DNA of 64,000 bases, taken from positions 1,568,793-1,632,792 of the forward strand of contig QANY01004038.1 in assembly GCA_003255025.1 (NCBI GenBank). Reading direction: 5' to 3'. A model generated the notes under the pieces. The model searched no databases. It was not told the DNA's origin and worked only from the letters and a program-made list of their open reading frames with translations. Of this stretch, positions 24,837-36,053 are shown one piece after another (positions within the stretch are counted from its first letter, which is position 1; each line of letters opens with the position of its first letter). This DNA comes from Datisca glomerata. Its lineage: Eukaryota; Streptophyta; Magnoliopsida; Cucurbitales; Datiscaceae. A program made the translations under genes and the position numbers.

Positions 24837-26045
24837 CAGGATTCACATGATGGTAGTGATCATGCACTTAAAGTTTGCAATGGACCATCCTTTGCAAGTC
24901 TTTTAATCCTGTCGAGGCTAATGTGGTCAAGACGTAAGTGCCACGTGTAGGTTAAATTGGTTCACTCAGACTTCAACATTTTATTATCCTTTTGTAAATC
25001 AGTATTTACTTCAATGTCACATATCATTAGAACTATTAATTTTACGTAAAACAATATATTTATCAAACGTGCAGTAGTAATTAAGCAATAATTTCTAAAA
25101 ATACTAATATATTTATCAATGAAATTCAAACTGAATCATTGCTCAAAAAAGTAAAGTCAGTCACATAACAGGCCTTAGTAACAAGTATTATACCATTAGA
25201 TCTCAACTCCTTGAGATAGTCTGGGCAGTTGTATTTCTAATGGCCAGCAGCTCCACAATGATGACACTTATCTTTTGACTTGTCCACTTTTACAGTGCCC
25301 TAAAATTTCACAGCTTTCGAGTTCTCCTTCTTAGCCTTCTTCGGATCTCTCTTGTATTTATTTTTGGCGCCAAAGGTAGTAGGCTTGCTTTTAGTAAAGT
25401 TTTCCTATCCATACTTCCTCTTGCCCTTTAGAAACAAGGACTCAGCAGCTTATAATTCCTTCATTAGTTCAAAAAGTGAGTACCTCAACTTATTCATTAA
25501 ATAGTTAAGTTTGAAGTTTTCAAAAGTGTCAGGTAGAGTCTCAATGATCACATCAACTTGTGTCTCACTATCTACTTGAGCACGCATGATCTTCATCTCA
25601 TTCAGATAACTAATGAGCACCATATGTTCTCTGACAGAAGTTCCAGGTTTCATCCTGCAATTTATGAAGTTTCGCACAACAACATGTTTGGCTTGACGAC
25701 CTTGATCTTTGAACATTTCGGTGATGTTTAACATCATATTAGTGGCATTTTTCATGTTCTGATATTGTTGTTACAACACATTGCTAACAGAAGTCAAGAT
25801 GTAACACTTGACAATCTCATCAGAACCAGCCAAGAAGTATAAGCATCATTTTCCTTTTGAGTCGATTCAGTAACATGCTCAAGGGGACAAGGGGTGGTGA
25901 GCACGAAATTATGCTTTTCTACAGTCAACACGAAATTATGCTTTTCTACAGTCAGCACGATATCAAGATTACATTTCCAATCCACGTAATTTTCACCAGT
26001 AAGTTTATTCACGTTTAAGATAGTTGAGAGTGGGGATAACGACAA
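24837..26045 (-). pseudogene. copia gag, zinc knuckle and start of GAG-pre-integrase
   Basis: Gag starts at 26045 (MSLSPLSTILNVNKLTGENY) and continues in another frame at 25755-25450 (RMKPGTSVREHMVLISYLNE), a typical copia UBN2-type gag. A CCHC zinc knuckle lies near 25220-25260 (CHHCGAAGH, then a stop, then KYNC). A 27-bp tandem duplication at about 25903-25956 repeats the residues VLTVEKHNF. GAG-pre-integrase follows near 24850-24950 and is then broken by the foreign insert. Confidence 0.8.
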
Positions 26046-27189
26046 GATTACTGAAAATGGTAAATAAATTGGTGTAAATAACTACTTAATCATTTTAGAA
26101 ACTATGATGTGATAAAAAAATATTTCTTCCATAATGTTACGATCAACAACGATAGTTTGTCTCATCTGAGAACAACGTCCAAGGTATCTCCTATCACATC
26201 GAGGCTCATCCCGTTTGGTTAACGCTTCTCAAGATGTCACTACATCTAACTCAACCAATCACCAATGGTTTTGGTCAACTTAGCCCCATTGACTAGCTCC
26301 TATGAGAGAATCCAATGTGCTTCGATTTAAGTGTTTAACCAACCCATCGGCTTTAAAGGTTGCTATGTAACAGTTGGTCTAGGAAAGATCCTGCCTCACT
26401 ACTTTCTTTATAAGTTTTAGTTTCTCAAGCAACTCGATGACTCAAAGCGAAATGATTCCTAAGTTTCTCTCACTGAAGAGAGAACCGCTAGGGTGGCTCT
26501 AAACCATTCTTCGTGTCACGATCAAGTTTGTGTTGGGGACCTTGGGAACGTTCCTCCCACTTAGTTTTTAGAAAAATGAATTTTTCTTTTTTTCAAAAAT
26601 ATATATAACTTTTTATAAATTTGTAAAAACAAGTTTTGAAAATTTTAAAATTTTGTAAAATTTAAATGAAAATTTAAAATTTATAACTTTTATAAAATTC
26701 ACGTTATATTTAAATTATAACTCATTATAAGTTTAAACTACAATTTTGTATGTACGTGCTACATGGCATTTTGATATTAGCATATCCCTATTTCTATGTG
26801 GCATGTTATATGATGATACGAGATTAATAATAAATCATCCATTCAAATTTAACCTCTATATGGCTCATTTCTAATTACAGTCCATAATAATAATAATAAT
26901 TTAATTACAATAATTTAATTACCAATCCTAATGGCTTCTGTAATCTTCTCATTCTCCTTCATAAAGTCCCACCAATTTGTAACCCTTTTAACAAAATCAA
27001 GTCCCATTTTTTAAAATTTCAATTTCAATTTAAAATTTAACTTTTCAACAACTTTTACTTTGATAAATACATTACCTAGTAAATTAATCAATTTAAAATA
27101 ATTTATAAAATAAATTCTAATTAATTAGTAATGAAAAATTATTGAATTAAATAAAAATAATTTTTAGGAACTGACTTGGAAAAAGCCCT

Positions 27190-27445
27190 TTCTAAACCTA
27201 AAAGTTTCCAAAAGCTCAAGGTTTTCTAAACCCTAAATCTACCAAAACCGCAAGGTTTCCTAATCCCTAAAGTTTTCAAAAACTCATTGTTTCCTAAACT
27301 CTAAAGTTTTAAAAACTCAAGATTTCCTAAACCCTAAAGTTTCAAAAAAAAAACTCAAGGTTTCCTAAACCGAAAGTTTTCAAAACTCAAAGTTTCCTAA
27401 ACCCTAAATTTTCTAAAACTCTAAGGTTTCCTAAACCATAATTAG
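27190..27445. repeat. ~35-bp tandem array with telomere-like CCCTAAA motifs in the copia leader
   Basis: About eight degenerate units have the form TTTCCTAAACCCTAAAGTTT followed by CAAAAACTCAAGG. Each unit carries one AAACCCTAA-like motif, the plant telomere heptamer, but spaced by unrelated bases rather than in perfect tandem. The array lies in the long (1.7-kb) untranslated leader between the primer-binding site and gag. Confidence 0.65.
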
Positions 27446-27735
27446 GAAACCTACAACGGCGAACGGTAGTGGCAAGGAATGGTGATTTTTCTTGCGACGA
27501 CGGGTTTACATGGAATTTAAAGATACAACTTCTAAAAAAATTAAATTACATCAAATCATATGCCTTTATTTCAACGTAGATCAATTATAAAATTGAAAAT
27601 AAACACCTAGAATAAATCGGTCGGGATCCAATCATAAAACACATTCAAAGATGCTTTGAATCTACCATACAAAAAATATAAGCCAATATCACAAAATCCA
27701 TTAATACACACGTCTAATTACTAAATATGCACAAT

Positions 27736-27761
27736 CAAGAACCCATGACTCTGATACCAAT
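27736..27761 (-). other. primer-binding site of the first copia element
   Basis: Immediately inside the 5' LTR the minus strand reads ATTGGTATCAGAGTCATGGG. This is complementary to the 3' end of plant initiator tRNA-Met, the standard copia primer, with one mismatch in the core. Confidence 0.85.
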
Positions 27762-28199
27762 TGTTGGAACGAATTTTAAAAATTTGAGGAAAAACAATGA
27801 ACCGCGAATGGATCGTGGATGAAAAATCAAAAAAAAAAATTCACATAAACTATTTAATCATATTAAATATAAAATCTTTTATGATCATGCATATTTAGAT
27901 TGACGTATATAGAAGATGTAGAAATAATATTATACTTTTCTTATATCGGAGAAGTTCTAACTTGGTGAAATATTATTGATTGTCTTGTGTGCTTTGTTCT
28001 TCGTAGAACTTGAGCCAATCTTTGCACCAACAATCACTTGTAGGATTCAGAAGTATATCTCAATAGCATGTCGTCAGGAATTGAGTGTGGGCTCTCAAAA
28101 CAACAGAAGAAAAAAAAAATATTTTTTCTCTTCTTCCTCTATATTTTGGCGGTAACGGGGAGGGGAAAGACAAACTAAATGGTAGTGATGAGTAGGATA

Positions 28200-30060
28200 A
28201 CATCGACCTAATCATATCCAATAAGGTGGTATTTCTCCTTTCTGAAACACCATTTTGTTGTGGTGTTTTAGGTGTGTGAGTTAGGATATTCTATACTCCA
28301 GTAAGTAATCCTTGAATTCTAAATCTAAGTATTCACCATCTCGATCTGAGTGAAGAGTTTTTAATGATTTACCTAATTACTTTCCGGCTTCAGCTTTGAA
28401 GTCTTTAAACTTTCCAAAAGTTTCAAACTTTTTTTACATTAGGTAAGTATAACCATATCTTGAGTAATTGTTAATAAAAGTGATGAAATACTCATACTCA
28501 CATCTAGCTTGTACATTGATCGGTTCACAGACATCACTATGCATTAGCACAAGTGGTTCATTGGCTCTTTGCCCTTTCTAGAGAAAGGTCTCTTGGTCAT
28601 TTCACCCTCTAGACAAGATTTACAAATAAGAAGAGTTCCAACTTTAATTCTCTCAAAGCCCATGTTTTGTTAACCTGTTTAACCTATCTAAATTAATATA
28701 TCCCAACCTAAGATGTCAAATATATGTGTTATCATCACCATGCGAAACTCTTTGTTGTTTGGTACTTCTAGGTTTTGCTACTTTAAATAATTAAGAATTA
28801 TTTAACACGCGTTCAATCAGTTTTAGCAAATACAGTCTGTTAATAACTTTAGCGTGATAAATAAAGAATCCATTCTTATAAATAATAAACTCTTTATTAA
28901 TAAAAAAAACTTCGAATAACTGTTCTTGAAAAAATGATAGAGAAATCAAATTTCTCGAAAACCCAGGAATATAATAAACATTGTTCAACATTAAATAATT
29001 ATATCCAAAAGGTAAATAATGCATTAACTGACGAGCGCACCACTTCCAACTCTCAAAATGACATCGTCATCCGCCAGCTCCCTTGAAGAATCAAGCATCT
29101 GCAAAGAAGAAGATACACAGTTAGTGATCCTGAATCAAGTACCCAGGATGACAAATCATATTCTAGTAAGCAATTTCAAGTACAAGTAAATCATATTTAC
29201 CTTTTTTTTAGCTCGGAGAGATTTGTTTTACAGTTTCTCTTTCAATGCTCTTCAACCCCATAGTGGAAACATTTTCCCTTGGCCTTGTTGTCGTTCTTGT
29301 TCTTCTTGACTTTCGGTGATGTCTTTGCTTCCTTTCATCTTGTGTTCTTACTCTTATTGTTCTTCCTCCCTTTCGTGTTCTTAACAATATTGGGAGAATG
29401 CTTTTGCTCAACAATATTTGTCTCACCCTCTTTGGTTATTCTAAGATTGAGTGACTCAAAAATCTATAATTAGTTCAACAATTGGGTCGTGTTGAATTTC
29501 AACTTGTTCATAACATTTTTGATTGTGAATGCAGAAAAAGTTGGTGTGAGCAACTCGAGTATAATGCTAACTTGAGTCCTTTTATTGATGGTCACCTCAT
29601 GTACTTCTGCTTCGTGCATTATGTTGATCATGTTCAAAGTGTGTTCTCGTGCAGAAGTACCCTTTCTCATCTTAGTCGTCATATAGATCTCAGTGGCCTC
29701 ATGACGACTTTGATCAGACTGCTGCCCAAACATCGCTTGTAGAGATTTCATAATCTCGTAGGCTGTCTCCATGCTTTCATGCTTGGTTCTCAGAATATCA
29801 TTCATGCTCACAAACATGTAGCAATTTGCCCTGTTGTTTGATATGATCCAAGCATAATATTTGTCCCTAACATTCTTAGGGGCATTAGCAGCGGGATCCT
29901 CAGAACATTACTCGGTAAGAATGAACTTATGGTTATCACAAATCAACCTTAAGTTCATAATTGATTTCCAACGTATGAAATTATCATAATTCAATTTTCC
30001 AAGAGCGAGTAAAACAGTAATTAAGAGGGCCGCCCATGGTAGACATAATAATGATTACTG
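28200..30060 (-). pseudogene. gag, protease and integrase remnants of the second copia element
   Basis: Gag runs from about 30040 to 29470 (KLNYDNFIRWKSIMNLRL; KMRKGTSAREHTLNMINIMH). A damaged zinc knuckle lies near 29225-29265 (CFHYGVEEH, with Tyr in place of the second Cys). The segment before integrase is at 28791-29024 (VYYIPGFSRNLISLSFFQEQ). Integrase follows at 28640-28200 with EMTKRPFS, SDVCEPINVQ and LHSDRDGEYLDLEFKDYL, where the usual RGGEY is RDGEY. Frame changes and stops are frequent. Confidence 0.75.
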
Positions 30061-32001
30061 AAATTTAAAACATACAAGTTTCAATGTAATTGATAAATAT
30101 CTAGAATTCGAAAAGTAAACGTGATGCATGAATGCAACATAATAAACACACAAACTTAACAATTACTAATCATGATAAAATAACTCAACAATCAATGTGC
30201 TGCATTTGGATCAATACAGAATGCCTATGATACATTCTTATTCTTATTAATTAAAACTTAAAATATCTCATATTTTCTCTTTTAACAATAATGTATTGCT
30301 TGTTCGGTCAAGTCACAACTATCTACATGGAAGCTTAATAGTGACTTTGTGAGTGTAACCCATCATTTCAAATTTCATGACTTCATTTAGAATATGCCGC
30401 CTTAGAGTCGGTCAAAACTAAACTACATCATTTCCTCCTATCTTCTTAAGACATCCAACCTTGGTATTGATACAGCTCAAAGCCTTCCATAGGGGGATGA
30501 AAACAAAGCCATCTCAAGACCCTTACTACAACTCTAGGTGTTATACTAATGATGAAGACCATATGTTATATTGACACGTCAACCTTCTCGTACTCACTAT
30601 TTAAGGATTATGTGTTTCCATTTAACTAATCAATTAATTCCAAATTCACTGGTTAAAATAATAACCCTATGAATATTTAATAGTCAGTTATGGCAATCTT
30701 ATTGGTTTAAGTTTATTTTAACATTTTAAAGCACCTAAGTCATAATAATTAGGTGAACTTAGATTAATTAATTAATTATATTCATCAAACTTTAATAAAA
30801 CTATTTTACTAAAGTTGGTTATCCTAAAGGTTACTATAGCCCTTAGTGTGGTGTAATTACCAAGTTTTAACTAATTAAAACTTAACAGTTTATATGCAAT
30901 TGATTTCATAAAATAATACATATAAACATATTAGGACAATCATAATAAATCATGTTTCTACAGATGAGACACATGATCAAATAAAAATGGTGTGGGATTT
31001 TCATGTATGACATGTGATTGATTAATGCATGAACATGTTATCAAACATAACAATTAAATAATTTATTTAATAATTAAATAAAATAATAATGGATCGAGTG
31101 ACTATTGGGTATTTCTAAATCATAACCATTGAAATAAAAAAATAATATTACAAAGCAAACTTTAATAATACATATTTTTCAAATATTGTCTTCTCTTCTT
31201 GATGCTCATCTTCATAATTTTTAAACTTTGAACAAAATCCTATTTAATTAGAGAAAACTATTTTTCTTAATTAAAATTAACTTTTTTAAATATCCCTTTA
31301 AAAATAGTTGACTTTGACTTAGTCAAATAAATACTTTATTTGATTTGGACAAACTTGGGTCAAACTCCATCAACCTATTAATTTCTATTTTTCATAAAAT
31401 TAAAAATTAAAAATTAATTTTAAAATGACATTAATTTCAAATTTTTAAAAGATAATTGATAGACTTACTGTTATCATAAAAATCTACAGTGATATGGTTG
31501 GTTAGTATACATGTGATAACAATTGCCACCGACCACCATCACCACCGGACCCACCCGTCAGTGCCGATTTTCTGGCGTCGTCATCGGAACAGTAAATTTC
31601 TACGACATTGTCGATCATTTTTTATCGGCGGTGCCAGTACCGGAAATCTAATTTCCGGTGTCGGCATCGAAATTTTAAAAGAATTCTTTTTCTTTTCATT
31701 TTCCTCCGTCGTTTGTCACGAGCGTTCTTCGTCTCTCACAATCGAAATAATTACAATAAATATTCAAAATAAAATTATAAAAGTTCTTACGCCCCAAAAT
31801 GGCTTACACAAGATCTAAAGAAAACTTAAAAGAACAAAGTATAACCTAATAATCACCATATAATTAACGATCAATTATTGTTTATATATTCAAAAAACAT
31901 AACCATCCATTTATTAATATATATCTCATATTATATGAATAAAGCAAGATAACTCAACTAAATTTAACATATAATTATATAAAGACCGTACGGATACCAC
32001 T

Positions 32002-34093
32002 TGTTGGTTGTCATGGCGCGTGCACAACAGAAGCGCGTGGCTCGAGACCATCTAAAAATTAAACTTTTAATAAAGATCGAATATTTGAATGAAACAAAAC
32101 TTGCGCAATGCCACAATAACTAAATTAAAAAATTTTTATTGAAAAATCTTTTTCAATCATTAGGATACATTATATATTTATACATTAAATCTACAACAAA
32201 CAATGTTAGGAATCATATATCTTTTGTAGTCTATATCAAGCGGCCTTGTAAAATTGATCGATCATCCATCTTACAAAACTGTTCCAACGATTAGTAGACT
32301 CTGAGATCCACACCAAGATCTTTCAAGTCAATCTTCAACGCACTTGGATGTGTATAGGCACATAGAATATTACATTATCCTTTTTTTTGTCTCTAGATGT
32401 ACTCAACACATGAGATCTAGAGATTTTCTAAGAATGACTTTATTGAGACGATTCTCTAAAAGAACGCGATCACTATTCTTTCAGAGTTTTGATTAACTAT
32501 TAATCATAGAGAAAAATCACTCTGACATCAATTGTGTTCTCAATTCAATTTTTTGATTAACTGATTCATCAACTGAGGTGACTAAAATAATATCTGTATA
32601 TTTTTTAGATAATGGCGTATCAGATTTTTTAGGGATAAACTGAAAAAATATTTAATTATAAAATTGTCAATTGTAGTGGGACCCACTACAACTGTGCAAC
32701 AATGAAGTGTTGTGTGACACTACAGTGTTGCACCCCCACTACTATAGTGCCACGTGAAACTACAGTAGTCCATATCAATCTTTGATACCCAATCAGTGAT
32801 TGACATGTGGTAATTACTGTGAATTAAATATTTATTTTAATCAGATTAATATCTAGATATCATTTAATTCAAAATTACCATATCTGATTATCCATATCAA
32901 CTAACTTATTTGTTATTTCACAAATAATAAATTTAGTTGATTCAAATTATTATCTAATAATAATTTAATTATCTAATTTCACAAATTAGATATTTTGCCT
33001 CACTTATTGATATATATATATATATATATATATAATTCAAATAGTTGATTCCTCATTAATTAATAAGACATAATTATCTCATAATTATGTACTTACCCTA
33101 AAATAAAAATTTCTTTTGCAAGTCATTCCTTTTCTCATGTCTTAAAATATTCACACCCTAGACTGCATAGTATAGAGATGACTTGGAGATCATGGACCCA
33201 TAATCTTAAGCTCTAATAAACCATATCATTAATTAAACTTTTTAATTAAATAATGTTATTTATTAATTTCATTATTTCTCCACTATAAATATGAAATTTA
33301 ACTCTTAGTGATTATAGAATATATTTGCAGAGTAATCTCATGTAGTCCATTGATATAATTATTTCATGTAGTTCTGTCCTCCAATTATTGGTTCGTAAAT
33401 TAGAGCTGATCAAAATTATCATTTTATCCCTCTAAATATCTCTTGATCCTTATGTATCATTAATCCACTAGTGAATAGCTAATTTATAATCTTATTATAA
33501 ATTTAAGCTCAATTACTATTTAGTTCCAGAATTAACATTTAGAGAATCAATATACAATCCATTAGGAAAGTTTGGATTCTAAAAGTCAATAGCTTATTTT
33601 ACAAAAAAAATCTTAACAAGTGAATCAAAAGATCCAGTGGACTTGCATAGAAGTTCATGAATACTTAGGATTCAGGTGATCTACATAAGATCATTGAATT
33701 GATGTGTATTAAATTTTAATGATAAAATACGTTGATAATGATATTAATTCACATCGATCCAGTCATATATAATAGCATTATATAAAGTACTTTCACTAAG
33801 ATGTCTATATACATCAATGATCCAGATCTAGATCACATGCATTCATAATATTTAGTAAACTGTACTACCAACCATTCACTAAAGATCCATACTTTGATAT
33901 GTTACTAACAATTTTATTATCTATGATCTTAATCCTCTCGTACCAATGCAAGATTATAGTCTCATTAATGATTAAGAAATTTTCATATATTTATACAAAA
34001 ATATTCAACAATAATTTAAAAGAAAAATGTATTCATCATTAACTCTCATATCAAAATGTCAATACACATGTTTTGAGGGTATAACCCCCAACA
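32002..34093 (-). repeat. 5' LTR of the second copia element
   Basis: The LTR starts TGTTGGTTGTCATGGC and ends GGTATAACCCCCAACA, with matching inverted ends (TGTTGG/CCAACA). At 33010-33034 it contains a (TA)n microsatellite. No second copy exists in the window, so LTR divergence cannot be used for dating. Confidence 0.7.
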
Positions 34094-34514
34094 ATTATTA
34101 CACTCTACTTTATGGACATAATTCTAACAGAAACGGCTACCCTCTTGGTCGTTGCGTTATTTTATACAAAAGAACAAAGAGAAGAAGATGACAATGAAGA
34201 CGAGCAGGGGTTCTTGAGAATTGAGGGTTCTCGTTTTTGGGACTCTCTTTTTAATTGTAAAACAATGAGGGTTCTCTTTTTAGTTTTAAAAAATTAAAAC
34301 GAAGTCATATTTGATACTCATTAATGGCCCCGTTAAATCATATAGACAGAAGGTTAGTTTTGAATGCATAATGTAACCTCAGAGTTATAAATGATGGAAA
34401 TAACAGTCTAGGATTATAAACGAGAACAACCGTATAGTTTGAGGGTGTAGTTTATAGTTTTCCTAATATATTTTGTCCTGTCCCTCATAGGATTTCTCCT
34501 TATGGTGGGACAGG

Positions 34515-35102
34515 TAGGACTGTTCACGATTTAGTTCGGTCAGTTTTTTAGTGAAAAATTGAACCGAACCAAAATTTTAGTTTGACAATTTAATTAAACC
34601 GAATCGTTTATGTCAAAAGAACGGAACCTAACCAAACTGTGGGTTTCAATTCGATTTGTTTCGATTCTTTAACTCGGTATTATTAATTAAAAATAATTTT
34701 TAAATGATATTATTGAAAAAAATAATATAAAATTAAAGTTTTATTTCGGTTCGGCTCGGTTTGGTTTGATTTGATATGAAATTATATATAAAAATTAAAA
34801 AATAACAATATGAATTTAATGTTTCGGTTAGATTCAATTTGAAAACCACCAAAATTTCAGACCGAACCAAAACTTTGGTTCTCTTATTTTTTTCTGAATC
34901 GAACCGAACCGAACACATAAAGAACTGACCGAACCGGTCATTTTTAGTTTGGTTATGTTTGTTTCAATTCGGTTCGGTGGGTTTGGTAAAATCATTTTCG
35001 CCCCTAGGGACGGGACAAGACAAGATTTTCTTGTTCTGTTTGGTTCGAGACAGAACAAAAAATCCTTTAATCCCATCCCAAATCGTCTCGTGCACACCCC
35101 TA
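34515..35102. mobile_element. TTCGGTT-rich non-autonomous element, hAT-like ends
   Basis: The segment is packed with GGTTCGGTT and AACCGAACC motifs. The left end TAGGACTGTTCACGA and the right end, read inward, TAGGGGTGTGCACGA resemble each other and the TAGGGGTGTGCA-type termini of plant hAT elements. An 8-bp target duplication was not found, so the edges and superfamily are tentative. Several overlapping open frames on the minus strand come from the low-complexity composition. Confidence 0.4.
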
Positions 35103-36053
35103 TATAAATTTATAAAAGAAACAATATAACCTCAAAATTTGATGATTACATAATGTTACATTTTAATGATATGTAAACTTATATTCATATGCCCATGCCT
35201 TGGGATATGAAAAATTATGGTTTAACTAACTATGTGATCACTAACAATCATTGAGTTATTTTAATTAAAGTCAAAGTTATGAAAGAATATAGGTGAAGAT
35301 AGAACAGATGCAATTTTTTTCTTTTCTAAGAAGTTAGTAAAGTTCAACTGTGTGCCCTATTGTGATAAATTTAAAATTAGTCTTACAAATAAGAGAAATG
35401 TTGATGGTGATAGGTTCTTTTTTTTCTTGTTTATTTATATTGGTTATATATGTTGAGATTTTACTTGAATATAATATTCTTTGTCTATTAATTATACCGT
35501 TTCATTGTATAATAGTATATTCACTGAACATGATTGTAATCGACTACCTTTAATGTTTCGGATAAGATAAAATGGTATTTAGCCACTATCATAAGAAAAA
35601 GATAATGGTTGTTCCCCGTAATTAAAAATCAAGGTTAGGATAACACGTCAAAAGATCCACTCGTGCAACCATGATCGTTCAAATAAGATAATGACTTTTA
35701 GCCATTATCTTTATCATGTTTTGTAGTAACGTTTCTAAACTTACAAAAAAAAGCGTGTCTTAGTGTGAAGGTAGTACGATTTTGAATTGCTAGAAATTAA
35801 ATCAACTTGTAAATCAACATTAACTTTATTACTTTATATTGGTACATGTATTCATACATTGACATATTTAATCAACAGAAATGCATATATTTAATCAACA
35901 GAAATGCATGGACGTGGATAAATACGATGAATTTCTTTTAACAAATACAAAATAAAAATGCTTGTTAATTGTACTTTTGTGGGTTACATGTCAACTATAT
36001 TCTTTTCAACATAGAAGAATGATAATTAGATTGACTTGTCAAAATATATGTTT
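35103..36053. other. AT-rich intergenic DNA without recognisable genes
   Basis: Nothing coding is supported. A near-palindrome, GATAATGACTTTTAGCCATTATC, lies at about 35688-35710, with partial relatives of its arms near 35567-35605, perhaps a relic of a small inverted-repeat element. The phrase TTTAATCAACAGAAATGCAT is duplicated at 35867-35886 and 35887-35906. Confidence 0.4.

Larger units (their letters stand above)
28177..34093 (-). mobile_element. second Ty1/copia element, 3'-truncated, nested in the 5' LTR of the first
   Basis: Its 5' LTR is 32002-34093 (2092 bp, TGTTGG...CCCAACA). The primer-binding sequence AGTGGTATCCGTACGG follows. A ~1.9-kb leader, gag, protease and integrase run leftward until the sequence stops abruptly at about 28177, within the integrase core at SYSSLP. 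Reverse transcriptase, RNase H and the 3' LTR are absent. The missing part of the first element's 5' LTR ends at the same point, so one deletion probably removed both. Confidence 0.75.
19984..34129 (-). mobile_element. Ty1/copia LTR retrotransposon, dead, with a nested second copia element
   Basis: The element reads leftward. The 3' LTR is 19984-21822 (TGTTGG...CAACA). The 5' LTR survives in two pieces, 27762-28176 and 34094-34129, which match the two ends of the 3' LTR. Both element edges are flanked by GAAAC (19979-19983, 34130-34134), a perfect 5-bp target duplication. The primer-binding site TGGTATCAGAG lies next to the 5' LTR and is the usual copia site for initiator tRNA-Met. Gene order is gag, zinc knuckle, GAG-pre-integrase, integrase, reverse transcriptase, RNase H, as in copia. 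All parts carry stops or frameshifts. About 1.4 kb of the 5' LTR is missing where the second element sits. Confidence 0.88.
17634..34464. mobile_element. non-autonomous Mutator-like element with ~300-bp TIRs, disrupted by nested insertions
   Basis: The left arm starts AGAAAAACTATAAATTACACC at 17634. The right arm, read inward from 34464, starts AGGAAAACTATAAACTACACC. The two stay alignable for about 300 bp, sharing for example CTCGTCTTCAT near 17891 and 34200. Flanking 9-mers AATATCTTA (17625-17633) and AATATATTT (34465-34473) match at 7 of 9, as expected for an old Mutator target duplication of 9 bp. Without the inserted foldback and copia elements it would be about 1.1 kb with no transposase. 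Long TIRs plus a 9-bp duplication support the Mutator assignment; the superfamily is inferred. Confidence 0.65.

Noticed and set aside
34733..35097. Minus-strand frames rich in Arg, Phe and Asn
   Set aside because: Produced by TTCGGTT-type low complexity in the hAT-like element.
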